Source: Cohnella fermenti (GTDB lineage Bacteria; Bacillota; Bacilli; Paenibacillales; Paenibacillaceae). Taken from it: a DNA stretch of 64,000 bases. The stretch is from assembly GCF_004801405.1 (NCBI RefSeq), contig NZ_SSOB01000024.1, forward strand, positions 1 through 64,000. Direction: 5' to 3'. The translations under genes were made by a program, and so were the position numbers. Positions 1-7,344 of this stretch are shown one piece after another. The notes below the pieces were generated by a model. The model was not told the origin of the DNA, did no database searches, and saw nothing but the letters and a program-made list of their open reading frames with translations. The stretch's first letter is position 1. Each line of letters opens with the position of its first letter.

Positions 1-12
1 ATCTCCCCATTC

Positions 13-116
13 CACGTTATAATTATAACGTGTAATGGCTAAGATTGGCAAGCCATAAATAGCAAAAAACCGCGATATTACGCGGATTTTGCGAAATCCA
101 CGTTATAATATCGCGG
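13..116. repeat. Palindromic REP-like element
   Basis: Two palindromic structures lie side by side. Positions 13-32 form a perfect 20-bp palindrome (CACGTTATAATTATAACGTG). Positions 70-116 fold into a long nested hairpin: outer arms 70-80 and 106-116 (CCGCGATATTA / TAATATCGCGG) and inner arms 84-89 and 94-99 (GGATTT / AAATCC). The motif TCCACGTTATAAT occurs in both structures (11-23 and 97-109). The element lies where the 5' part of the following HEPN-type gene should be, so it may have interrupted that gene. What is seen is the symmetry. That it is a dispersed or mobile palindrome is inference. Confidence 0.6.
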
Positions 117-122
117 GGATTC

Positions 123-848
123 AGGTTCTATACCAGTTGTATTGCGTTAATTGGGATCTCAGCGGAAGATTACACAAAATATTTAGTTCATAAAGTTGGC
201 AAGAGCGAATGGGAGTCGAAAATACAACAGGATAGATTGAAATTAATGTATGAATCAAAACTAATTTCAAAAGAATCTTATACGTTATTGAATGACATCC
301 GTAAAATTAGAAATGACTGTCTTCATTACAACCAGAACTTTAAAAAGAAAGACAACGGAATATTAAAAAAAGAAGCTTTAAGTGTGATGAATGACTTCAA
401 GGAGATGTTGAAAATTTCCTTAGGTTTTAAAGAGAGTATGAATTTAGAAAAATTCAATGAAATCGTGACTGCTGCTGTAAATGAATTAGGTGGTTCAGAG
501 AATAAGCATATTAAGAATTTTGATGATATGATCTTCAAGGAGCGAAATGCACTTTCCCAATTATTTAATTTGGACATTACGATTAAACCGGGGACGGAAC
601 TTATATCAAGAGAAAGTATTTATCTTGTCGCAGAAGTTGATTTAGATTTTAAAGAAGTCACGTTAATTGATACTGCCAATGAGTTTCCGGTCATAATCGA
701 TTTGACTGAGACAAATATAAGTCAGATTAAAGATATGGACCTTGTTGAGAATGATATTGTCTATGGTGCTATCACTTCCACGGTAAATAGCTTTGGACAA
801 ACTGCGGCTTGGACATTAACAAGAATAAAAAAACTTCTCCCAATATGA
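123..848 (+). pseudogene. 5'-truncated HEPN-domain protein
   Basis: The frame is open from position 63 with no good ATG and no clear ribosome binding site. The first usable start is a TTG at 237 (203 residues), but convincing protein sequence already begins near 123 (SAEDYTKYLVHKVGK, then SKESYTLLNDIRKIRNDCLH). The R-x4-H motif in IRKIRNDCLHYN is the HEPN RNase signature, placed as usual after a helix. The C-terminal half is acidic, beta-rich and unassigned. HEPN proteins in accessory regions are often toxins or phage-abortive RNases. Here the N-terminus is missing and the palindromic element lies directly upstream, so I call it a broken gene, although translation from TTG 237 would keep the R-x4-H motif. 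Base composition is AT-rich like its neighbours. Confidence 0.5.
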
Positions 849-906
849 TCAATGCTATTTTAATTTATCATCTTCCCAAGAAAGAAATCAGGGGTGGGTG
901 ATCGTC

Positions 907-981
907 TTGAAGAATGAAATAATAGCGATTGCGAGTAGGTTACTAGCTTCAGAAGAGATTTGGAATATAGCTTCTATGTAA
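907..981 (+). pseudogene. Short start-like ORF, possible gene fragment
   Basis: A TTG-started 24-residue frame (MKNEIIAIASRLLASEEIW...) follows a G-rich stretch that could act as a Shine-Dalgarno sequence and stops abruptly at TAA. It reads like the amphipathic first helix of a normal protein cut short. The next gene begins 50 bases later in another frame without a clear ribosome binding site, so the two may be pieces of one decayed gene. No family assigned. Confidence 0.2.
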
Positions 982-1031
982 AAATCGCAAAAATCTATTT
1001 ATGGAAATGATAAAAATAGATATGAAATTGG

Positions 1032-1514
1032 GTGGTGCAGGAATTCATAATATTAATAAGGGAAGCATTGGGCGATATGAAGTTGAGGATCGGGATATAT
1101 TTCGGCCAATTCAATATAATTTATGCATACTTAAAAATGCAGCCCGGTGATTTCGACTGGGTTACTAGAGAAATAATTCATATGGGTGGCTTACATTTAG
1201 AATCTTTAATAAAGAGGTTGTTTAATATTGATAGATTCCCTCTAGGTCAAGCTTTAGCATCACCACTCGCCAAATTTAAACTTGATAGTCAGTTATATTT
1301 AAATTTGAAGGAAATAATAAAGCCATATAATAATGCAAAGCATCATTTAGATCATAAAAAGGATACGCACTTATTTAGTGTAGAGTGTGCCATACTTTAT
1401 TATTTATCAGTGAGAAAGATATCACTGAAGCTTATGCCTATAGTACATTTATATACACTTGCTGAAGTATGGGATTCATTGGATAGTGAGTCAACGGATT
1501 TAATATTGGGGTGA
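1032..1514 (+). CDS. Hypothetical protein, possibly 5'-truncated
   Basis: This 160-residue frame starts at GTG (1032 or 1035) just after an in-frame TGA, with no convincing ribosome binding site, so the true N-terminus may be lost. The protein is predicted mostly helical, without signal peptide or obvious membrane segment. A stretch KPYNNAKHHLDHKKDTHLF is rich in His, Asp and Lys, and could be catalytic or metal-binding, but I recognise no family. It lies between a broken HEPN gene and further gene remnants in AT-rich DNA, so an accessory or immunity-type role is possible but unsupported by any motif. Confidence 0.4.
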   Translation: MVQEFIILIREALGDMKLRIGIYFGQFNIIYAYLKMQPGDFDWVTREIIHMGGLHLESLIKRLFNIDRFPLGQALASPLAKFKLDSQLYLNLKEIIKPYNNAKHHLDHKKDTHLFSVECAILYYLSVRKISLKLMPIVHLYTLAEVWDSLDSESTDLILG

Positions 1515-1596
1515 AGCGTCCAATGGGGAGACTAAAAAATACGCGATATTGATGAGTTTAATGAATCATGAATATTCCTGATGCTTCAATAAGCGA

Positions 1597-1770
1597 AGCG
1601 ATGAAATTCTCACGAACATTACAAATCTGGATGAAGAAATGGAATCGGAACAATTCACGAGAGACATTCTTTACGATTCGAATAATACTCCGCATGGCCC
1701 AGTTGAAATAGGCGATATACTTACAACATGTTGCGTGCGAGGACGGTTTCTGAGGATGGAGCAAAGATAG
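1597..1770 (+). pseudogene. Gene remnant, C-terminal fragment
   Basis: Reading from 1597 gives a protein-like acidic stretch (LDEEMESEQFTRDIL, then NNTPHGPVEIGDILTTC) that ends at TAG 1768-1770 but has no start codon or ribosome binding site. An earlier in-frame piece (DIDEFNES) ends in a stop in a different frame just upstream. This pattern suggests a decayed gene of which only the 3' part remains. The family could not be named. Confidence 0.3.
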
Positions 1771-1804
1771 AACACGAACATGATAGGAGGCGGAGATTTG
1801 TTAT

Positions 1805-2083
1805 ATGGATGTTACAAAGTTTATTTGGGAAAATATTAAGATTGTTTCTTCAACAGTACTCGTCCTAGTTGTAGCCCGCATTTTTATTAAGCCCATTTAT
1901 ACAAGTTTGAGAAGCATATTTCGATATACTAGCTCCGGAAAGTACTTGCAAAGAATAAACATCCTACATACGATTACAAATATTGTTTTACCTGTACTTC
2001 TGCTCGCTTCGTTTCAATTCCGACGAGTTCCCCAGCACTTACAAGTCTTTTGGTTAATTGAATGTCTTCAGGCGATGGAGTAG
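1805..2083 (+). pseudogene. Truncated membrane protein
   Basis: It begins with ATG behind an excellent ribosome binding site (AGGAGGCGGAG). The first 70 residues read as a real small membrane protein: a hydrophobic helix at about residues 12-28 (IVSSTVLVLVVARIFI), a basic loop, and a second helix at about 52-69 (ILHTITNIVLPVLLLASF). From about position 2013 on the sequence is simply the antisense of the 3' part of the radC-like gene on the other strand. The C-terminus of this protein and that of RadC are therefore both lost at the same point. The function of the original protein is unknown. Confidence 0.45.
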
Positions 2084-2555
2084 GGTCTGAACTAGGATGA
2101 TTATGGACGCATATGAGTGATGCGCTACATCGTTTGATTGCGGCCCGGAAAACTTCTCGTGGATGTACTACAGTGGCGTTCAGCGAACCGATTGAGATAG
2201 TTTCTCTATGAATCACACGATTTTTTGTATTCAGAAATAAGCAAATGAAATGTTCTATGGGAGAATGTCTCAAGTCGGGGGCGAGCAGATCGTATACTTC
2301 TTTAGGACGATGAATTGCAACTTGATCGTGTGAGGGAATGGTCAAGGCTTTTGCCAGTTGAAGCAAAGCCGTAATCTGGCGAGCCTTACTTGTTCCAATT
2401 CCTTTAATCATGGTTAACTGCTGCTCGCTTGCTTCCAATAGTTCTATCGTTGTCGGGAACTGTTGAAACAATTCTTGAATCACGTAGCTGTCGTGTTTCT
2501 CCCTTAATGATTCTGAGATAAGGCGCTTGATTTCTGCTGGTGGATAAGTGTTCAT
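1974..2555 (-). CDS. RadC-family JAB/MPN protein, C-terminally truncated
   Basis: RadC-like proteins combine a helix-hairpin-helix with a JAB/MPN metalloprotease-type fold. Their role in DNA repair is doubtful and they are common on mobile elements. Seen here: the HhH segment (LTMIKGIGTSKARQI, residues about 50-65) and the JAMM metal site HNHPSSDPTPSPED (about 150-163). The start chosen is ATG at 2555, with GGAGG 8-9 bases upstream; an upstream in-frame extension lacks a binding site. The usual tail after AGELVGI (a D-H-I-I-I-G type strand) is replaced by an unrelated TKRAEVQVKQYL, so the C-terminus was exchanged at about 2010-2020. The metal site is intact. It points against its neighbours. 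Confidence 0.8.
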   Translation of the reverse strand: MNTYPPAEIKRLISESLREKHDSYVIQELFQQFPTTIELLEASEQQLTMIKGIGTSKARQITALLQLAKALTIPSHDQVAIHRPKEVYDLLAPDLRHSPIEHFICLFLNTKNRVIHRETISIGSLNATVVHPREVFRAAIKRCSASLICVHNHPSSDPTPSPEDIQLTKRLVSAGELVGIETKRAEVQVKQYL

Positions 2556-2585
2556 TGGTTTTCCTCCGTTAAGTTTGATGGACAC

Positions 2586-2620
2586 AAAAAGGCCGTACAC
2601 GTTGAAGGTGTAAGGCCTTT
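2586..2620 (-). other. Hairpin upstream of radC-like gene
   Basis: Arms AAAGGCC-g-TACAC and GTGTA-a-GGCCTTT, with one internal mismatch, form a strong stem. Read on the minus strand it is followed by TTTTTG, so it resembles an intrinsic terminator or attenuator located 30 bases before the radC-like start codon. No minus-strand gene is seen upstream of it in the preceding 240 bases. Confidence 0.4.
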
Positions 2621-2856
2621 CAATGCATGTAGAGCTTCTCACGAGAACAGCCCATCATGCAGTGGTATCAGGGATATAATATAGAAATCTTTTTTTTGAC
2701 TCTACGTATTTTCCAAAGACTAGGGTCTTAGATTTTGCTCATGGAAAAGGAAAATGACGTAAATACTCGAATAGTATCTTTTGATGGTAGTGTTTGTCTC
2801 TCGTTACATGGGAATGATATTACAAAACTAGAAGCGAACCTAAGGGGGCAAAGTAG

Positions 2857-3690
2857 ATGGTGAGACAAAACTTCTCGGAACGAAATGGATATACTAGCAA
2901 GCAAATTCAATTTGAGGGTGTTGATTTTGCACTTAAAAATAGGATTTGGAATGTATTTTATGGACGAAATCAATATTTATTGAACCCTTCTCTGAGAAGT
3001 CCGGGGTTGGAAATCATTGAGGATATTTTGGATATTTTTGGATTCACATATGAGTATCCGAAAGACTGGGTGGCACGCGGCAATAATATGAAAAAACTAG
3101 AAAGCCTCTTTCTGAAAAAGGAGTGGCACTTTGTCTATGATTTTATTGAAATTTATTTAGAGAAAGAATCTGAAAAAAGCAAATCTAATTGCAATAGCAT
3201 TGCAAAGGAGCTTACTCGTGTATTAGAAGAAGAAAAGTCAGGATACCGCATTGTAAAAAACTTGGTTGTACCAATTACGACAAAATCTGAATTGAAATCT
3301 ATTGATCAATCAATTAGTACAAAGTATGATTCCGTGAATACTCATATGTTAAAAGCCCTCACATTATATTCTAGACGTAAAAATCCAGATTATGAGAACT
3401 CTATAAAAGAATCTATTAGCGCGATTGAGTCACTTTGTTGCATCATTACAGGCAATAATAAAGCTACATTGGGAGATGCGCTAAAAAAAATGGATGAGCG
3501 TGGATTGAATTTGCATGGTGCATTAAAATCAGCGTTAGGTCAGCTTTACGGATATACTTCTGATCAAAATGGTATTCGTCATGCAGGGATTGACTTTGCA
3601 GGAGCATCTACAGAAGATGCAAAATATATGTTGGTTTCTTGCTCTGGCTTCGTGAATTATTTCATTGAAAAATGGGAAAAGAGTATGTGA
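2857..3690 (+). CDS. AbiJ-like abortive infection protein (AbiJ_NTD4 / HEPN type)
   Basis: The N-terminus (FSERNGYTSKQIQFEGVDFA, then LKNRIWNVFYGR) matches the pattern I know from AbiJ N-terminal domain 4, which opens many abortive-infection effectors. The C-terminal third (about residues 175-275) is a helical domain of the HEPN-like type: NPDYENSIKESISAIESLCC, and later QNGIRHAG, with a basic-His motif. Abi proteins act against phage by halting the infected cell, probably through RNA cleavage; this is family knowledge, not shown here. ATG 2857 follows AAGGGGGCAAAG. It is monocistronic or leads the two genes downstream, and is complete and intact, unlike the genes before it. Confidence 0.65.
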   Translation: MVRQNFSERNGYTSKQIQFEGVDFALKNRIWNVFYGRNQYLLNPSLRSPGLEIIEDILDIFGFTYEYPKDWVARGNNMKKLESLFLKKEWHFVYDFIEIYLEKESEKSKSNCNSIAKELTRVLEEEKSGYRIVKNLVVPITTKSELKSIDQSISTKYDSVNTHMLKALTLYSRRKNPDYENSIKESISAIESLCCIITGNNKATLGDALKKMDERGLNLHGALKSALGQLYGYTSDQNGIRHAGIDFAGASTEDAKYMLVSCSGFVNYFIEKWEKSM

Positions 3691-3828
3691 TGTGAAACTG
3701 CTGGAGTATTGGATAAGTAAAAACGTATTACATCAATAATAAAGTTACTAGGATTGGCTCTTAATAACGCAGTATCTTGGTATTTAGTTTGATACTCCGA
3801 TCACTTTTATTCTAAAGGAGACTTAACA

Positions 3829-4200
3829 ATGGGGATTAATTTACAAGTAGGATTACTTTATGAAGTTAAACGGTATCATTATCATGTCGCGGGCTATACA
3901 GTAGGTGAAATAGAAATCCTGTGTTTTGATCAAAATTCATATGGTGCTCAAGGAACTGTTACTCAAACAGGTGAAAAACTCTCTTTAGGAAAAACTTTTA
4001 CTTCTGAGAAAGAAGTTTTAGACGAGATTACAGTAATTCTTGAAAAAAAGCTCATCGAAGACCCGTTTGTACAACATTCTGAAAATCTGTTTAAGCTTCA
4101 AAAAATAGGTGCTTCTCAAAATGAATTACAAGAATATTATGATAAAACTTTCTACAGCAAAGGCCTAAATCCACCGAGCAGACCATTCTCTAATAAATGA
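3829..4200 (+). CDS. Hypothetical protein next to the nuclease-TPR gene
   Basis: A 123-residue soluble protein with a clear AAAGGAGA binding site before ATG. The N-terminal part alternates like a small beta sheet (LQVGLLYEVKRYHYHVAGYT, EIEILCF); the rest is charged and helical with a C-terminal proline-containing tail. No membrane segment, signal or catalytic motif is evident and I do not recognise a family. It ends 59 bases before the nuclease-TPR gene and has the same AT-rich composition, so the two may form one transcription unit. A regulatory, sensor or immunity-type partner role is only a guess from position. Confidence 0.5.
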   Translation: MGINLQVGLLYEVKRYHYHVAGYTVGEIEILCFDQNSYGAQGTVTQTGEKLSLGKTFTSEKEVLDEITVILEKKLIEDPFVQHSENLFKLQKIGASQNELQEYYDKTFYSKGLNPPSRPFSNK

Positions 4201-4259
4201 ACGCACGCTTGCAATGATATTCATTCTGTTTTCTAATGCTGACTAGGTAGGGGATTACT

Positions 4260-6305
4260 ATGGAATCTTATTATAGTGAAAAACTTACAGGAGGGAGTTA
4301 TGCATCGGCTGGTTTCACTTATCAAGACCGATGTTCCCTTATTTTATTGTTTTTGAATATGAGCAATCCCAACTTTGTTTCTCTGTCTGTAGAGACTCTT
4401 AATGACATTACTTTGAATTATCAAGATCATGAAGTGCTGGTACAAGTCAAAAAGCAGAAGATTAATAAAAACAAATTTAAGAAACTTTTGTCTGAGGTTG
4501 AACCAGATAATGAAAAACAATATTTATTTGTAGGAACCGCAATTCAGGAAGAATTAGAGAATTTATTACGGAAGAAAAAATCGTTATTGAACGTAATGAA
4601 ATCAAATAGAAGTGCTACTGAAATTGAATGTGCTATCAGCGACTACAAGGAAGAACTAAAAAAACATAATCTGGACAAATTTTTTGATGCATTGATGAGA
4701 TCTGATTATAAATGTTTTCCAGAAGAGTTGGCCGATACAATTTTGTATGCGTATTATTCAGAGTGGATTCAAGAAAATAAATTAACCATTAACCAGAAAG
4801 AATTCATGAACCACTTGAAAATATCAGTACAGGAACTAAGAAGTGAAAGAGGATTTCTTACCAAATTAAAGGTGCTTGAAGATATTAATAAATTTAAGAT
4901 AGAATCTAACCTTGACATTATTGTTAATACAATCTTCGAAAAAAAACTTAACGCAATATCAGATGGTTTAAAAATACTTGGGGAAGATAAAACAAGCGTC
5001 TTATCCTCACTCGAAGAATTGATTAAAGAAGCAAATGACCTTTTAGTGGACGGTGAGTATAGAGAGGCGCTACGAATATATGAAGTTTTATCTAGAAAAT
5101 ATAAAAGAGCGCCGATATATGAAAGGTGTGCCGCTCTAAATGAATTACTCGAAGAGCACCTTGAAGTTATAAACTATTGTGATAAATTACTGGAAATCGA
5201 AAATAATCATTTTGACGGACATATAATGAAAGGAACGGCATATGGGGGGATGGGTGAACTAGATAGTGCGCTTGATAGCTTTTTCTCGGCAAGGAAAATT
5301 AAAGATAGTCCAGAACTATTCTATAACATCGGGGTCGTTTATAGGCAAAAGAAAGAGTACATTAAGTCGCGTCAGTTTTATAAAAAGTGTTTGGAAATGG
5401 ATGACACATTCTATTCAGCACATTTGAATATTAGTGAATTTTGTTCTACGTATGAGGCTATCAAACACCTAGATAGAGCACTAGAGTTAAAATCCGATCT
5501 ATATCAAGCATATGGTAGAAAAGGAGAAGTTTTAAGATATATTGGCTTATATGATTTAGCAATTAAACATTTTGAAAAATGCCTAGAGTATGACCAATAT
5601 AATTATCAATCTCTACTTGGAGTATCTCTTTGTTTAATGGATGAGGGAAGATTGGAAGAAAGCACGTTATATTTCACTTCGTATCTAAAAGAGTGTCTAG
5701 ATGTTGAATCTAAATTAAAAGTGGGGGAGTCTCATTTAATCGTTGATACAATTTGGCATCGAACTAGATATGTTGTAGTCACTAGAATTGATTATGAAAC
5801 TTATAGAATAAAGTCCCCAGAAAATGATATTATTATCAAGCTAAATGATGATGGAATGATCTTTGCCTCGATTGTACTTGAGTCTGGAAGTGTGAAGGTA
5901 GTATTTGGGAAGAAATATAGTAACAAATCTAGTTTCATTAATAACATTTCGAGTATAAAAAAAAGTATTGTCAATAACAGCACTGATGATATTGATGGGA
6001 ATGATGTAACTGTATTATTGGAGGAACGTGAGGACAGATTTTGCTTGAAGTTTATTTTTGGCAGTACCTATTCAATATTTGGATTCACTGACACTAAGTC
6101 TGTAGCAGTTGAGGTATATGAAAGAGCATTTAACATCTTAGGTTACGCAGATATAATTTTAAGTAATTCTTACGATAATGAAACGTTTGTTATTAATAAT
6201 ATAAGGAATATACAATTTGTAAGAAGGGAATTAACCCCTGATTTATCTTACAAAGTCTCCGAAAGTATTATAGATCAAGCGCTAGGAATTGAAGACAAAG
6301 AATAG
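4260..6305 (+). CDS. Putative Cap4/DUF4297-like nuclease fused to TPR repeats
   Basis: The first 100 residues resemble the dsDNA-endonuclease domain of Cap4/DUF4297 proteins. They start with GGSYASAGFTYQDRCSLILL (the family's glycine, aromatic and YQ start), followed by VETLNDITL and VLVQVKKQK, which would supply the E...D...QxK residues of a PD-(D/E)xK nuclease. Residues about 110-260 are helical and charged. Residues about 260-480 are tandem tetratricopeptide-like repeats (EANDLLVDGEYREALRIYEV, YNIGVVYRQKKEYIKSRQFY, GLYDLAIKHFEKCLEYD). The last 200 residues are beta-rich and unassigned. Known Cap4 enzymes act in cyclic-nucleotide antiphage systems, but no nucleotidyltransferase is seen nearby and the C-terminus is not an evident SAVED domain. 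This could be a stand-alone defence effector with TPR-based sensing. The nuclease call is medium confidence; the TPR call is firm. Confidence 0.6.
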   Translation: MESYYSEKLTGGSYASAGFTYQDRCSLILLFLNMSNPNFVSLSVETLNDITLNYQDHEVLVQVKKQKINKNKFKKLLSEVEPDNEKQYLFVGTAIQEELENLLRKKKSLLNVMKSNRSATEIECAISDYKEELKKHNLDKFFDALMRSDYKCFPEELADTILYAYYSEWIQENKLTINQKEFMNHLKISVQELRSERGFLTKLKVLEDINKFKIESNLDIIVNTIFEKKLNAISDGLKILGEDKTSVLSSLEELIKEANDLLVDGEYREALRIYEVLSRKYKRAPIYERCAALNELLEEHLEVINYCDKLLEIENNHFDGHIMKGTAYGGMGELDSALDSFFSARKIKDSPELFYNIGVVYRQKKEYIKSRQFYKKCLEMDDTFYSAHLNISEFCSTYEAIKHLDRALELKSDLYQAYGRKGEVLRYIGLYDLAIKHFEKCLEYDQYNYQSLLGVSLCLMDEGRLEESTLYFTSYLKECLDVESKLKVGESHLIVDTIWHRTRYVVVTRIDYETYRIKSPENDIIIKLNDDGMIFASIVLESGSVKVVFGKKYSNKSSFINNISSIKKSIVNNSTDDIDGNDVTVLLEEREDRFCLKFIFGSTYSIFGFTDTKSVAVEVYERAFNILGYADIILSNSYDNETFVINNIRNIQFVRRELTPDLSYKVSESIIDQALGIEDKE

Positions 6306-6764
6306 CGCATTTGAAATTGATCAATGTGGTCACATTTCCTGCCACACATTTTCTATTAAAGGTTAGCAGGGAACTTGGACATTGAATCATAGAATCTAAT
6401 GAACGCCTTGTCCCACAAGGCGTTCCTCCGCTACTCTCTTAATTGAATTCAATTTCAACAGGAAGGGTTCTATATACTCCTCAGGAAAAGGAAAATATAT
6501 CGGTATGTCGAATCTTTACTTAATAGCTATTTAAATCCCTCATCTTTCCACGGGCAGTGATGAGGTCTGGTTTCATACAAAATGATGGGCAGAAAGGTAG
6601 AACTCTGCCCGATCATTTTGTTAACATTTTTGCTACCATAAATCTATCCGACACATCTCGGACTTAGAGGACGAGGAACATAAGATTACCCTTTAACCCG
6701 CATGGTTAAAGGATTTCTGTTCGAGAGTGCTATGGTTTTGAGAGAGGGTTAAAAAGGCTATTTC

Positions 6765-6793
6765 AGGACTTAAAATCCTGCGGTGGGTGACCT
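6765..6793 (+). pseudogene. tRNA-Leu(UAA) fragment
   Basis: CAGGACTTAAAATCCTG forms a perfect 5-bp anticodon stem with the 7-base loop CTTAAAA (anticodon TAA), followed by CGGTGGGTGACC, as in the variable-arm start of bacillary tRNA-Leu(UAA). Neither acceptor arm, D-arm nor T-arm is present on either side, so only the centre of the gene survives. Confidence 0.65.
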
Positions 6794-7070
6794 GACTACA
6801 GTAATATTAAGGTGCATTGCATAAGCTGGAGTCTTTTTTTCGAACATCTCCTTTAGATCCGGAACTAACTATGTACAAGCTATATAAAAGACGATTTTTA
6901 TCAGGTAGCCGGCCAACCGAGAACCTTTCTAACTTTTCTTCTAAACAATAGTATAACTGCAGATTCCAGAACCCATCGCAAAAAATCGAAATCATCGCTG
7001 AAATTCCTTGTCCCACTTGGGATTTCAGCCGGTGAATTCGATACGGTGAGCAATCACCCAAGCGGCCATT

Positions 7071-7133
7071 TCTAGATTCAGGTTCCAGTGGGCTAACCCC
7101 TCGTTGGAGGTTCGAGTCTTCTCGTCCGCACCA
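7071..7133 (+). pseudogene. 3' half of tRNA-Leu(CAG), probable attachment site
   Basis: From TCTAGA on, the sequence reads as the anticodon arm with loop TTCAGGT (anticodon CAG), the long variable arm of a leucine tRNA (GTGGGCTAACCCCTCGT), a T-arm (GGAGG TTCGAGT CTTCT), the acceptor strand CGTCCGC and an encoded ACCA. The expected 5' half (GCGGACG..., D-arm) is absent; unrelated sequence lies there. A break in the anticodon arm with an intact 3' end is the classical footprint of a tRNA-integrating element. A terminator follows directly. Confidence 0.7.
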
Positions 7134-7149
7134 TCTTAACAAATAACAT

Positions 7150-7189
7150 GCTTCTGAACTTGTCCTTGTGACGGTTCGGAGGCTTTTTT
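7150..7189 (+). terminator. Intrinsic terminator after tRNA remnant
   Basis: Ten-base arms GCTTCTGAAC and GTTCGGAGGC (two G-U pairs) enclose a 14-base loop and are followed by TTTTTT. The core CTGAACTTGTCCTTGTGACG recurs almost unchanged at 52198-52221. Confidence 0.85.
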
Positions 7190-7344
7190 GTTTGATTGGA
7201 GTTTGTAATGTGTTGCCCATAACCTGCACTGCCGAACTCTTTGAATTGCTGAAAAGGATGGAATAGAAAGGAATTTCCATAATTATGTCGAAAGCATAGG
7301 GAAAGCCAGCATGTAAGGGCATTTTATAGGCAGGAGAGACTTCC

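Larger units (their letters stand above)
6306..7344. other. Long gene-poor stretch with tRNA remnants and hairpins
   Basis: No convincing protein gene occupies this kilobase. It contains a strong hairpin at 6401-6425 (GAACGCCTTGT / ACAAGGCGTTC), another at 6579-6619 (AAAATGAT-gGGCAGA paired with TCTGCCCg-ATCATTTT), a perfect 9-bp stem at 6690-6712 (CCTTTAACC / GGTTAAAGG), a tRNA-Leu(UAA) fragment, a tRNA-Leu(CAG) 3' half and its terminator. A 39-codon minus-strand frame (6396-6515, IPIYFPFPEEYIEPFLLKL) has protein-like composition and may be the tail of a lost gene, but it has no start region. Confidence 0.5.
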
